Below the pieces are notes generated by a model that saw only the letters and a list, made by a program, of their open reading frames with translations, was not told the DNA's origin and did no database searches. The position numbers and the translations under genes were made by a program. A DNA stretch of 64,000 nucleotides from contig NC_079312.1 of the NCBI RefSeq assembly GCF_029931775.1, forward strand, positions 132,541,872 through 132,605,871. Reading direction: 5' to 3'. The stretch is from Euleptes europaea. Its lineage: Eukaryota; Chordata; Lepidosauria; Squamata; Sphaerodactylidae. Below, piece by piece: positions 44,301-54,599 of the stretch (its first letter is position 1; every line of letters begins with the position of its first letter).

Positions 44301-47300
44301 ACATGGGGGACTGGATGTATAATTACTTACTAGGAAACAGTGAGCTGGAGTCATATACACACATGCTGAAAATAAAACTGGAAAACATATCTAATGACTA
44401 TTCTACACCCCTAAGCTAGATTGGATATGCTAGGGTTCCCCATGGCCCATGGGTGGCATGATATCCACTAGCACCTGGCACATGACAAGCTTTTCAAAAA
44501 GTGGCTGGGGCTGTTGTAAGACAGGGCTTGTTACTGGCTGCCTTCATTCACTTCCACAGCTGCAATAGCAGCCACTGGAGGTCAGGAGGACCAGTAGGCA
44601 CCTGTACTTTCCTTAGTCAAGGTGTGGTTCCATTCCCACCTTAAGCTTTAGTTCCTTTTGTTCTCTTTCTCCCTTCTCCCTCCAGCTTTCTTTCTTTTAT
44701 TTTTATTCCCCTTCTGTGATTCTTTTGCAAAGTGAGGAGGGAAGTATTGTGTTTGGCTCTGTCTCCTGCAGCAGCCAATTGGGCTTTGACTCCACCTCCT
44801 GTGGCAGTCATTTTAGGTGGCACTAACCATCCCTCTCAGAATTCCTAAGGTCAAAAGGTTGGGGACCCCTGGAATACACTGCGCAAATAAGGCGTGATAA
44901 TTCTGTGTGCAGACAGTAGTTTTTTTGGAGACATGAAGGCACTTCGATGGAACCATCATAGTCCACACAAAGTTTGGACATAAATTTTCTCAGTCCCACT
45001 GTTGCCTTTGATCAAACATGTTTCTAGCACTTCAAAAACCTGTATTACTGGAGAGCCCCCCCAAAAAGTGAGTATCTTTACAGTACACCACTATTGAATC
45101 TCTGAAATACTACAGTCTGTACACAGCTTTAATTACAATGCAGTGCACAGGCCCATGTGGAGATGGGCCTGTGCCCACCTACTTTGACCTTAGGGTCAAA
45201 GTAGACATTGCAAGAGATGTGCGTCTCTTCCTTGTGTCTCCTCAGTACTTCCCAGGAACATCTAGTAAAAGAAGATGCAGGCCAGGATTTCACCGTACCT
45301 GGATTCTTTCCCCTCACCCCCCACTGCAAGTAGTGGGCAATTAAGTGGAGGTGGGTTGCAGACTCTGAGGACAGTGATGACATCTCATCACCTCATTTGA
45401 TTTCTTTTACTGGGCAGAGAGAGAAATTTGGGGCTACTGTTCTTCGCAGCAGCCATGTGTCCTTCATAACGTACAAGTAGGCCCTTGCCTCTCTAGCAGG
45501 TGTCTCGTGTTCACCAACATGGGATCAAATGTGATATTCAAGCAAAATAGTTTTTCTTGGATCTTTCTTTCTAGAGAAAAGAAATGCAGGGGCTGGAACA
45601 ACCATGGGCTTTGACCTCATAAAAAGCAGATACTTCCTGGGCAATCCAAACTGTTTCCCTTAGAGGTTTAGTTTGATATGAAAGGAATAACCCACAGACC
45701 AAACTATCTCAGAAAGATGTCATATAACTAGAGTTGCCAACCTCCAGGTACTAGCTGGAGATCTGCTGCTATTACAACTGATCTCCAGCCAGTAGAGATC
45801 AGTTCACCTGGAAAAAATGGCCGCTTTGGCAATTGGACCCTATGGCACTGAAGTCCCTCCCTTCCCCAAACCTTGCCCTTCTCAGGCTCTGCTCCAAAAA
45901 CCTCCCACCGGTGGGGAAGAGGGACCTGGCAACCCTACAGATAATGAGGGTTTCATCCTTTTTACCCTGCCTGTCCGTGCTTGCAGTGCTGGATTCACAG
46001 ACTCTGTCCCCAAAACAGGTGGTGAGCCCTTTCCCTCCTCTGGTACCACACTGCCCATATTTCAATGTTCCTTGTGTCCCAATACGTAATCTGGCCTGTG
46101 CAATTCTGGATGAGCCCTCTCTGCTCTGGTGAAAGGACTGCACTGTTTACCCCTCATCCTATTAAGTACCCAGGCATTCATATACTCACCCCAGCCAATG
46201 CAGAGGTAGAGGGTGAAGTAGCTCCGTTCAGAGAAGACAGCCAGCACCAGCAAGTTATGGAGGTAGATCCCCTCCACCAACAGCCAGCAGTAGTTGGCCA
46301 CAATGCCGTACTGCATGAACACAGTGGCTGCACGGCATCCTGCTGCTGCCTAGGGTAAGGGAGAGGGGTCAGGAAGAGGCAGCTCCGGAGCTTTCAGCAA
46401 GAACCTCCCACAGACCTGAGATACGAACCTCCTTTCCCCCATTCCCCTTGGCTTTGTGGGTGGTGCTTTCTTTTTAAAGAACTACCTGTATAAGAGCTTC
46501 AGTCCTATGCACTGAAGCAGGGAAGGAAGCTTTTAAAGGGTTATCAGTGCAACCTGCACAATTTCTCCACTCTAATCCCACTGAAAATAATGTGTTTAGA
46601 CTGGAGTAACTCTGCATAGGATTGAAGAGTCGATCGCCTCCTGGACCGCTGCTATGAATACAGTTTTGTTCATTCAAGCAGCCTGGAGAGAGTGAATGGT
46701 GGTGATTCTCATATATGCTAGTGAATGTGAGTCCCAAACTGGTCAACATTTGAACAACATGCTTTTGTGGAGTGATGACAGGGCTTCATTTGCACTATAG
46801 CATAACCCTGAAATCTGCGTTCAGTTCCAGGAAGGCCAGCCTGAGAGCATTTTTGTTGCTGTGCATTATTTTCAGGCCTATGTTATTCATGTGGGCTGAA
46901 ACACAGCAGAAAGATCAAGTGTATGTTATACCCAGGGTAGATTTGACAATCACATTATAGATTGATTGAAGCAACACTGATGTGTAAACCTCGTGTATGA
47001 AAATGTCCGGTGCCTTTTTCCTTGAGTTGCCAATGAGTCGGCACAGTGAATCTGGGCAAAAAATCTGAGCAAGGAGCACAAGGACACCATAGTTACAGCT
47101 CTATGGCATGGGAGGGTCAAGTGACACTCCCTGCTTTATGATGGGGGAGGGGAGGTGGGAAGCAAAAGTGAAGCACAAAGGAGGTGTCACCTCATCACTC
47201 AGCCAGACCCGCACGCTGTAGTCATCAATCTTCTCGTTGTAGCGGGTCTTGAGCAGCGTGTCGATGATAAGCACCGAGATGCCCTTCAGGATGAAGGAGG

Positions 47301-50300
47301 CGAAGAGGTTCATGTGGATGTAGTTGCGCATGCAGTGCAGCTTGCTGGAGAGCAGGGAGCCTGTCAGTGTCTGTCCGGTGGGGCTGGCAACATGCAGTGC
47401 CCCCTCCCAGAGCCCTCTTCCAGTCCTTGGACCCTGATAACAGTCTCCACCCCATCCCACCACACCACCCAACCCCAACCCCTGGTCCCCACCTTGCTCC
47501 TTATTCCTACACATCATCTCTAGGGTTGCCAACCTCCAGATAGTAGCTGGAGATCTCCTGCTATTACAACTGATCTTCAGCCGCTAGAAATCAGTTCCCC
47601 TGGAGCAAATGGCCGCTTTGGCAATTGGACTCTATGGAATTGAAGTCCCTCCCCTCCCCAAACCCCGTCCTCCTCAGGCTCCGCCCCAAAAATCTCCAGG
47701 TATTTCCCAACTCAAGAGCTGGCAACACTAATCATCTCCCTTCCAGCTCTCAGTATAATCCACAGATTGCCCCTGCATTAGCCCCTTCCTGCAGAATTGA
47801 TAACAGTCATTCACTCTGTGAACTTAATTGTTTATTGCATGTAATATAAAGTTTCACTGCATTGCTCTCCAGTCATGTAATCTAGCCTTACTGCCAGAAT
47901 TATGTTGCATTTTTACTGAGTGGTTCTCTAATTTTGTCGGTTGCAGGTATTATACTGTTCTTATTGCATTGTTTTTAGTCCCAGTGAGACAGGCAGACTA
48001 TAAACAACGTAAATGAAACAGAACACCCTCACCTCCCATTGGAAGAGCGACAGAGGTAGGGAGAAAGGGGTGGCGGGGTGCTCCTGGTGAGGAGAGTGGG
48101 AAAGGGCTGCTGGTGGATCTTCCCTGCCTCGCCCATAGTGTAGCAATAGGACCCTGCTGGCTAAGGCTGCTGTGGGAATATCTGCCTACTTGACGGGCTT
48201 CTCTCCTTCACGTGCTCTCTGCCTCCAGGAATTGCTTGCAGCCTTTCCATTGGCTCTTGGGGGAGGAGAGGCAGGTAGAAGCTGGGAAGGAGATGGCTTG
48301 GGCTACAAAAGGGCGTTTGGCACTCAGGATGGCTGCTGATCTGTGGTCTGAAGAACGGCAACAGCACCACCATCACCACCATGTGCCTGGGAAAGACCCC
48401 TGGCGATACTACAAAACCTACATCATTGGAGTTTATCATGGGAATAATGAATCATGTTTAATTAAGTGACCAATTACACTAAAGGTGTGTGTGGGGGGAG
48501 GGTTATGTTTTGGTATGCTTCGAAGTCCTTGCTTGTAAGTTTCAGTTCCATTGCACCATGGTGATATAGTGCAACTGAGAGATCTCTTTAAAAGAGTCCC
48601 TTAAGATGCCTGAATTTTACCAGGAACTGTATGATTAATTGATTATGGGAGTTATTGAAAAACTGCCTGTAGCCAGGAGAAAGTAGTTTTGCACTGAATG
48701 GGACTTACTACTGAGAACTTAGATTGTATTGCATGGGGATAGGGCATTATAGGATTTTAATGGGGATTTAATGCAGTATTAAGTGGGGTGCAGCTAAAAT
48801 TTCACTTCCAGCTGATTGCTGAAGAGTAATCTCTCAGCAGCACAAAAGGAGCCTCATTTGGAAGCAACCATAGAGGAGAAACTATGGGCCCAGTGTTGGT
48901 TCATGGATGCCTTTCCCTGCCTTTCCTTCCACTGATATACCCACCCTTCACCCCAAATGTATGTAGTCCAAGCACAAAAGCTAACTTCTATATGTCCCTT
49001 GGTTCTTGTAGGTTATTCGGGCTGTGTAACCGTGGTCTTGGTATTTTCTTTCCTGACGTTTCACCAGCAGCTGTGGCAGGCATCTTCAGAGGAGTAACAC
49101 TGAAGGACAGTGTCTCCCGTTATCTATATGTCCCGTTTCTCAGTGGCTGTCTGACTGAATTCACAGGGGTGTTTCCCACACAGGGACATGCACACATGGT
49201 TTCCTCATTGCTGCTGCAGTTACCAATACAGTGCAGCCGCAACAGGGTTTCCACTAGGCAGGTTTCCCTGTAGTTTACCCTGGGAGGTATGCAAATGCAC
49301 CATAATGCTGTGGGGAAGCAGGAAAAAAATGCTCGGCAAAAGCATATAATCCGAGGCAAATCACCCGCATGGAAATAGCCACGGTGGGTTTGTTTCCCTA
49401 CCATAGGAATGATTGTTATCAGTTGCCTCATGGAAGAGGCTATCAAAGTTTCCTGGCTGTATGCTTTTTGTGAATACATTTGGGGTTCTAATGTCGATCA
49501 GAATACAAGCTGTGCCTTTCATATGACTTGGGAGACACATGGATCTTCTCCCACAGACTAACTGTGGTAAAAACCATCTTGTGATTTAAAACAATCCAGT
49601 AGAATGAACCAGCCTGGGATTCCTCCAATAAAGGCTATTTTTCTAATGAATAAACTGCATGACATATAATTAATCTCTCTCCATAATTAACAGAAACACA
49701 CAGTTTGTTGTCACTGATATTAAAAAGCTTTCCCCATGTGGAATTAACTGCTGTGTGAATGGTAGCGATAGACTACCATGCCACTTAAAAGATGTCTTTT
49801 CCCCAACCCTGATCACCCCACCCACCCCCAGGTCAATCCCCCAGGTACCTAAAGCCTAGTAGCACAGCCAAGGCGAGGATCAGGCCGCAGAGTGACACCG
49901 AGTATCCCACCGTGTACATCACCTTGAAGCTGCCGTAGATCCTAGCAAACTTGTTCTGGGAAAGGAGAGCAGAGAGAATCTAAGGCATGAAGTGCTGAGG
50001 ACTATGGACTGCTCACTTATCCAAAGGGAAGTGGAGAGATCATGTGTGTGGTGGGGTGTGAGGCAGCCCTCAGAACTGATTTACATATTCATGCTCACTT
50101 GTTCTAGGATGGTCTCATTGTCCATCATGCACTGACGGACGTCCCGCAATGATTTCCCTTCGGGACTTGTCACCCATCGGGCATCTGGACCACACTTCTT
50201 GAATACATAGCCATGTTTCACTGTGGGGAGGGAAAGGACGGGTTGGATAACTGACTGTGCCCCAGATGAATACCCCCTCAGCCAGCACACCTCCTTTGCT

Positions 50301-52170
50301 TGTCCCCATGCCAACATCCCCTTTCCCAGCAGGACTCAGACATATCTTTCCCTTTTCCCCACCTAAGGACATGAGCCCATCCCAATCTGTTCCTCCCTAT
50401 GCTGCAAGTACCTTTATCATACCAGGGCAGGAACCAGGGGCAGGAAACATTGACGGTGGTGTTGGGCTGGGCATCGGGCCAGCATGAGTACTTGTCAAAG
50501 GTTCGGTTGCAGACCAGCTCTGTCGAAAGAGAGGCAGGGGCTATGGGTATGCATATATGTGGCAGTGGTGGAAGCAACAGGTGCGGCAGAACATGTGTCG
50601 GGGAAACCTTCTTCCTTATTTATTTCAGTTTCCACTCTTTCTATGAGACGGTTCAGTGTAGTGATTAGAGAGGCAGGCCAGGCTCCAGGAGGTGCAAATC
50701 CCTGCTCTGCCATGGAAACCTGCGAGGTGACTTTGGGCCAGTCACATGCTCTCTGCCTAACTTACCTCACAAGGCTGTTGTGAGGATAAAATGGAGGGGA
50801 GGAGAATAACGTAAGCTGCTTTGGGTTCCCACTGGCAAGAAAGGTAGGGTATAAATGAAGGAAATAAAATAAACAAGACACTTAACAATGCAATCCTAAA
50901 CAGTTGTGAAGTGGTTAATCCTAAGTGTGGTGGAGTGGTTAAGAGCGGTGGTTTGGAGCAGTGGACTCTAATCTGGAGAACCAGGTTTGATTCCCCACTC
51001 CTTCACATGAGTGACGGACACTGATCTGGTAAACCGGTTGGTTTCCCCACTCCTACACATGAAGCCACTGAGTGACCTTGGGCTAGTCACATTCTCTCAG
51101 CCCCACCTACCTCACAGGGTGTCTGTTGTGAGGAGGGGAAGGGAAGGTGACTGTAAGTCGGTTTGATTCTTCCTTAAGTGGTATAGGAAGTCAGCATGTA
51201 AAAACCAACGCTGCTTCTTCTACTACTACGTCCGTTGAAGTCAATGGGTTTAGAAGGGTGTAACTCTGTTTAGGATTGTGCTGTAAGTCAGTGGCCCTGT
51301 AAAAAAAAATCCCCACTTGCTCCTACAAAGGGGGCCCCACGACGGCTTACAAAATCAACAAGCTAACCCACCTTTACAAAACAGAGCAAAACAAAATCAA
51401 AAACAGCACAGTCACTGATGTTCTATCCAACAGAATCTGATGTTGGATCACATCTGTGGATCTAGGCCCAACATCTGCATGCATGCACTGGCCCATATAC
51501 ACAGCTATCTAACGATTCATTCCCTCCCAGGCCTCACTTTGACACTGCCCCCACTTGTCATTTGAGATCCAGTAACCAGCAATGTTTTTAGGACCACTTC
51601 TCCAGCGGAAAATAAATTGTCTCTGTTCATTTGTATGTGCTAATGTGCTTCCAGTACTAGAGATAAGCCTCCTTATTCACGCAAAGCGTGTGTCCTCCTT
51701 TTCCCATTTCCATAGCCACAGGCATGCACAAGGTCCCAGCATGCAATTGCTCATTGTTTAGCAATGAAACTGACAAACAAAGAGAAAAACAGGAAGAAAA
51801 ACAACAGGACAACATAACAGACCCAGCAGGGCCCCTGACGGATTCCCCGCCTCATGTCCCATTTGCCTCCCTCATCCAATGTTCTGTCAGACAATACCCA
51901 ACCTGCAGGGGGCGCGTGACTCACCAGTAGGCGGCGGCAGGAGACTCATGTTGTGAAAACACTCTTTGCTGTAGGCCTTCCAGTTCTCAAAGAGGAAGTC
52001 CATGGTCTGGGCTGAGGGTCCCTGTGGAGGGGGAAAGGCAACAGAGACTAGGGCTGGCCAGACACACGTGTAGATCAGATCTGGGGTAGGTCTGGGAGGG
52101 AGACCGGGGCCCTTACCTGGAGGCACAACACCAACGCCAGCAGGATACTGAACAAGTGCGTTTGGGACAT
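38097..52170 (-). CDS. GCGR: Glucagon receptor, complete (13 coding exons, 498 aa)
   Basis: Coding exons in reading order: 52170-52117, 52021-51925, 50519-50412, 50220-50099, 49955-49849, 47344-47191, 46349-46190, 43930-43870, 43668-43599, 41290-41202, 40846-40708, 40074-40033, 38390-38097. All junctions are GT/AG and phases close exactly (1497 nt with stop). It is a class B1 receptor for glucagon: Gs-coupled, at the plasma membrane of liver and other cells, raising cAMP to drive glucose output. Seen: a signal peptide ([18 protein letters not shown]), six ectodomain cysteines (39, 54, 63, 77, 96, 117), four Asn-X-Ser/Thr sites (42, 55, 70, 74), the TM3-ECL2 cysteine pair 219/289, and seven hydrophobic spans. 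Its closeness to human GCGR ([20 protein letters not shown] shared) and its MCRIP1 neighbour rule out GLP1R, GLP2R and GIPR. The C-tail is about 26 residues longer than in human. Confidence 0.98.
38391..40032 (-). other. GCGR intron 12
   Basis: It holds a family A MITE (39515-39723) and otherwise unremarkable sequence. The acceptor is 'atttctgtag'. Confidence 0.85.
39515..39723 (+). mobile_element. hAT-like MITE, family A (GCGR intron 12)
   Basis: 209 bp with TAGGGTTCCCAACC...CTGGCAACCCTA ends and a perfect 8-bp duplication ccactgaa (39507-39514, 39724-39731). Confidence 0.93.
40033..40074 (-). CDS. GCGR: GCGR exon 12 (TM7)
   Basis: A 42-nt exon coding [14 protein letters not shown] (388-401), the second half of TM7 and the start of helix 8. 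The 42-nt length is typical of class B receptors. Confidence 0.97.
40708..40846 (-). CDS. GCGR: GCGR exon 11 (TM6, ECL3, TM7 start)
   Basis: Codes residues 341-387 ([20 protein letters not shown]..., [11 protein letters not shown]). It includes the PLLG motif at the TM6 kink of class B receptors. Confidence 0.98.
41202..41290 (-). CDS. GCGR: GCGR exon 10 (TM5, ICL3)
   Basis: Codes residues 312-341 ([30 protein letters not shown]). It contains the KLRA segment of ICL3 used for Gs coupling. Confidence 0.98.
41574..41872 (-). mobile_element. tRNA-derived SINE, family 3 (GCGR intron 9)
   Basis: The minus strand starts 'gagccctgtggcgcaagtgt' (A box) with 'tgagtttgatcccg' (B box) further on, then a body ending 'ggggacctttatctttactt'. 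An 11-bp target duplication ctggcatgtat lies at 41563-41573 and 41873-41883, a clear sign of retroposition. Confidence 0.92.
41930..43320. other. CpG-rich unexplained block in GCGR intron 9
   Basis: It contains CpG-rich, non-coding sequence unlike its surroundings, for example around 42120-42380 and 43060-43220, and a GT microsatellite at 42656-42678. The edges TAGGGTTGG (41933) and CCAACCCTA (43309-43317) are complementary, so it may be one DNA transposon. I find no matching target duplication. Confidence 0.4.
42656..42690 (+). repeat. (GT)n microsatellite
   Basis: 'tgtgtgtgtgtgtgtgtgtg' with a few GC interruptions at its right end. Confidence 0.92.
43599..43668 (-). CDS. GCGR: GCGR exon 9 (ECL2, TM5 start)
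   Basis: Codes residues 289-311 ([20 protein letters not shown]...), including Cys289 of ECL2, which pairs with Cys219 at TM3. Confidence 0.98.
43870..43930 (-). CDS. GCGR: GCGR exon 8 (TM4)
   Basis: A 61-nt exon coding [20 protein letters not shown] (268-287) and part of Gln288. Confidence 0.97.
44430..44871. mobile_element. hAT-like element (GCGR intron 7)
   Basis: The right end 'ggttggggacccctg' is a typical hAT terminus (complement CAGGGGTCCCCAACC). The left end CTAGGGTTCCCCA is a diverged partner. The flanks ggatatg / gaatacac match only in part. It is non-coding and 442 bp. Confidence 0.6.
45145..45204. repeat. Two adjacent perfect hairpins
   Basis: The first stem is gcacaggcccat (45145-45156) with its exact complement at 45163-45174 and a 6-nt loop. 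The second is ctactttgacc (45179-45189) with its exact complement at 45194-45204 and a 4-nt loop. Only 4 nt separate them. Confidence 0.9.
45729..45937 (+). mobile_element. hAT-like MITE, family A (GCGR intron 7)
   Basis: 209 bp, TAGAGTTGCCAACC...CTGGCAACCCTA, flanked by catataac / cagataat (6 of 8). Confidence 0.9.
46190..46349 (-). CDS. GCGR: GCGR exon 7 (TM3, ICL2, TM4 start)
   Basis: Codes residues 215-267 and the first base of Gly268 ([34 protein letters not shown]...). It includes the TM3 cysteine 219 and the conserved EGIYLH class B motif. Confidence 0.98.
47191..47344 (-). CDS. GCGR: GCGR exon 6 (ICL1, TM2, ECL1)
   Basis: Codes residues 163-214 ([20 protein letters not shown], ..., VRVWLSDE). 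It contains the conserved HMNLFASF of TM2. Confidence 0.98.
47521..47730 (+). mobile_element. hAT-like MITE, family A subtype (GCGR intron 5)
   Basis: 210 bp with TAGGGTTGCCAACC...CTGGCAACACTA ends and a perfect 8-bp duplication atcatctc (47513-47520, 47731-47738). Its right third follows the 'ccaggtatttcccaactcaa' variant. Confidence 0.92.
49002..49113 (+). mobile_element. Retroposon end, single copy of the 19141 palindrome unit
   Basis: It matches the left arm of the 19141-19366 palindrome ('ggttcttgtaggttattcgg' ... 'catcttcagaggagtaacac') and continues 'tgaaggacagtgtctcccgt', so this copy shows sequence that the palindrome lacks. Confidence 0.75.
49849..49955 (-). CDS. GCGR: GCGR exon 5 (stalk, TM1)
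   Basis: Codes residues 128-162 and two bases of Ser163 ([35 protein letters not shown]). TM1 is clear. Confidence 0.98.
50099..50220 (-). CDS. GCGR: GCGR exon 4 (ectodomain)
   Basis: Codes residues 87-127 with cysteines 96 and 117, ending METIL-like DNETILEQ. Donor GTGAGC. Confidence 0.97.
50412..50519 (-). CDS. GCGR: GCGR exon 3 (ectodomain)
   Basis: Codes residues 51-86 ([36 protein letters not shown]) with cysteines 54, 63 and 77 and glycosylation sites 55, 70 and 74. This is the most human-like part of the ectodomain. Confidence 0.98.
50645..50875 (+). mobile_element. tRNA-derived SINE, family 2
   Basis: A tRNA-like head ('cagtgtagtgattagagagg'), then 'tgactttgggccagtcacat', 'ttgtgaggataaaatggagg', and the tail 'ggtagggtataaatgaagga'. 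Confidence 0.85.
50886..51288. repeat. Fold-back repeat split by a family 1 SINE
   Basis: 'aatgcaatcctaaacagttg' on the left and 'agaagggtgtaactctgttt', 'aggattgtgctg' on the right are the two halves of one hairpin-type repeat. The SINE at 50927-51222 lies between them. Confidence 0.75.
50927..51222 (+). mobile_element. tRNA-derived SINE, family 1 (with internal duplication)
   Basis: The head 'gtggtggagtggttaagagc' is followed by two copies of the 'gactctaatctggagaacc' / 'ggtttccccactcctacac' region, then the usual body and a 'cttcttctac' tail. Confidence 0.88.
51925..52021 (-). CDS. GCGR: GCGR exon 2 (ectodomain helix)
   Basis: Codes residues 19-50 ([32 protein letters not shown]), the N-terminal alpha helix with the first ectodomain cysteine (39) and glycosylation site 42. 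Confidence 0.97.
52117..52170 (-). CDS. GCGR: GCGR exon 1 (start and signal peptide)
   Basis: ATG at 52170-52168 opens 18 codons [18 protein letters not shown], a signal peptide core, then donor GTAAGG. The start has G at -3. This ATG is chosen because it directly precedes the hydrophobic core and splices in phase to exon 2. Confidence 0.92.
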
Positions 52171-52400
52171 CCCTCTGGAGGGCTGCGAAACAGCATTGGG
52201 GATGCTCTAGGAGCTGCTGGCTTCCTGCAGAAGTTTCTGGCGCCGGCTCAGCAAGAAACCTTCATGGGACAAAGAGGAAAGTGAAGGGGGGCACAAAGTT
52301 TCCATCAGTCTTGCTGCTCCTCTGCCGACTCCAGGTCTCAGTGCTCCGTCTCCAAGTCTGGTGACGCAGGAGGCTGAGAGAGGGCTCACTGGGTTACATC
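52171..52400 (-). promoter_or_regulatory. GCGR 5' leader region with an upstream ORF
   Basis: GC-rich sequence upstream of the ATG, possibly 5' UTR. It holds a 32-codon upstream ORF (52305-52207, minus strand, starting METLCPPSL) that ends 36 nt before the GCGR ATG. No TATA box is evident. Whether an upstream non-coding exon exists, as in mammals, is not decidable here. Confidence 0.45.
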
Positions 52401-52898
52401 CAGACCACCTAGTTGGTGCCAGCGAATCACGATTGACAGGGACCTGCTAGGAGTGGGAACATGGCTGCTGCAGCTTCCACCCAGGTCAGCTGGCTGCTTG
52501 GCATTTTGACCCTGCCTCTGGTTGGTGCTGGGGGCTCTCTGACCCTCGTCGGAGCCAGAGGGAGCCGAAGACGCGCGACCGAGGGGGCTGCTTCGGATGC
52601 CAGTCACTGTAACTGGAACCTGTTTTGGGGGGAGCTATTTCAGGGCTGGATTTGGTTCCATGCCAAATGCCCGGTGAGACATGATCCATTACGATGCAGC
52701 AAGGGGGGGTGGCTATTCTTTTCTTATTCATCTCCTTGGAGCAGCAATATAGCTGAGCCTGTACCGATCTCGCCTCTTCGAACGCCTGCCAGCCCAGGCT
52801 CGCAACAGGTGCTGGAGACCAGCAGCAACCCAAACAAACTGAGCAGAAGAAAATGATCCAGAGTCTGTACTAAGCTGGGGTAACAGGTGACCTTTCAC
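52401..52898. other. Upstream flank of GCGR
   Basis: Moderately GC-rich DNA with no recognisable gene. It may include promoter sequence. Confidence 0.45.
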
Positions 52899-53106
52899 TA
52901 GGGCTGCCAACCTCCAGGTGCTGGCTGGAGATCTCCTGCTATTACAACTGATCTCCAGCCAACAAAGATCAGTTCACCTGGAGAAAATGGCTGCTTTGGC
53001 AATTGGACTCTATGACATTGAAGTCCCTCCCCTCCCTGAACCCCACCCTCCTCAGGCTCCACCCCAAATCCTCCCGCCGGTGGCGAAGAGGGACCTGGCA
53101 ACCCTG
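52899..53106 (+). mobile_element. hAT-like MITE, family A
   Basis: 208 bp, TAGGGCTGCCAACC...CTGGCAACCCTG, flanked by cctttcac / cccttcac (7 of 8). Confidence 0.92.
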
Positions 53107-54599
53107 CCCTTCACCATTGGTCCAGTGATGTATGGGTACATTCCGGGGGGGGGGGAGTTCTGCTGGGCCTGTTTGTTCCCCCAGAGACACTCTGCCCTGT
53201 CTTGACTGAGCTGTGCTATCTATGGACTGAACAGCCCTGCTTTGTGGATTGAGGCACAGCAGTGTTCGGGATGGGGGAGGTCCCTGGGTGCCAGGTGAAC
53301 GGGGAGCAGAGGTAGTAAGAAGCCCTGGAAATCTTGTATCTGGGAGCCAGAACAGCCATGGTGTCAAGATAAGGTATGCCAAAGCTGTGCCTACTGGAGG
53401 AGTCAGCAGACAGCCGTGCAGCTGGGAAGTTTGCTGGCTGCCTCAGCAGCATGTGTGAGCATGCCTTACAGGGGCCAGAGGAGCTGTGTAGGGTAGCAGC
53501 AGCAGGGTGCATGGGAGAGGGACGGTTGAGGTATCAGCAAAAAAAGGTGTGCAGAGTCCTGTGGCTTGCTGAGGTGGGCAGATGCCCTGGTGCCTCTGCT
53601 CATGGGGCTGTAGCTTGTACATTCCTTCACTCTGTCATGGGCTGTGCTCATGCCAGCAGGGAGTCAGGGACTCTCCTTTCCTGGGGTCAGCCACTCCCCT
53701 CTTTGGCTGGTCCCTGTCTAGGAAAACATTTCATGGGGGCAGGGACCACAGGGAGAATGTGGTAGGCCTGCCTCTGGCCCGTTTTACAGCTCCTGGCATG
53801 GCCCAGCTAAGACCAACAAGGTTGTTAATCATTAACACCCTCCAGATGAGCCCGGTGACAGCTCTGTCTCCTCAACGCGCAGCACCATCCCAGCGCCAAC
53901 AAAGGCCCCCATGGCTGAAAGCTGTGCTGTGGTCTCGTGGGTGGTGGGGCAATGCCCCTGTGTCTGCGACCCATCCCGGATAAGCTCAGATTCACACAAG
54001 AACTAAATCCTTCGATCCCTCTCTAAGCCGGTTAAAAGGCTCCTGAATGGCATTGCAGTACTCCTGACAAACAAATCATTCTTTCCAGGTGCTTTGGAAC
54101 AACAGGCCGGATGTGGCTGGAACTGTACTGGGATTACTAGCGTGCTCCTTCAGCGAACCCCCTCCCCAAAGCAAAAACCAGTTGACCTTACAGTTCCAGC
54201 CCATTCTCTAACACTCACTGAGCACCAAGAGAAAGATCCCTCCAGGAAAAAAATGGTACAAGAAGCAATACTTTTCTCCAGGGCAGTGGGCTGTTGGGGA
54301 ACCTTCTTTACACTGACTATAGGAGGCATCTTCGGCCTTCCTAAATGAGGGGTCAGTGAGAATAATTGTATACCTAAGAAAATAGGTCAGGCTCAGTGAA
54401 TTTATATTACAATTAACTAGTTACCAGTTCCTACTCACCACTAGACACTGTACCTCTGCCTCACAGGGCCATCAGGGTTATGATCATCTGGTACAGAGGG
54501 TGGCAGTATACATATTTTCCCATGGGATTCCCTTTGCGTGAAAGATGTGCTGATGAGATATGACATTAATAGGGCTATGATGGACAGCGTATCTCATTC
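53107..54599. other. Intergenic DNA, no gene seen
   Basis: Open frames occur but none resembles a known protein or shows splice-site support. Confidence 0.5.

Larger units (their letters stand above)
43931..46189 (-). other. GCGR intron 7 with two DNA elements and twin hairpins
   Basis: It holds a hAT-like element (44430-44871), a pair of perfect hairpins (45145-45204) and a family A MITE (45729-45937). Confidence 0.8.
47345..49848 (-). other. GCGR intron 5
   Basis: It contains a family A MITE (47521-47730) and a retroposon end (49002-49113). No coding sequence is seen. Confidence 0.8.
50520..51924 (-). other. GCGR intron 2, SINE-rich
   Basis: It holds a family 2 SINE (50645-50875) and a family 1 SINE inserted in a fold-back repeat (50886-51288). 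The remainder is unremarkable. Confidence 0.8.

Noticed and set aside
48212-48469. An open frame with a run of six histidines
   Set aside because: The His run is a short CACCAC/CATCAC repeat inside GCGR intron 5. There is no other coding evidence.
52461-52856. A 131-codon open frame divergent from GCGR
   Set aside because: No homology I recognise. It lies in the GC-rich GCGR upstream flank where long frames arise by chance.
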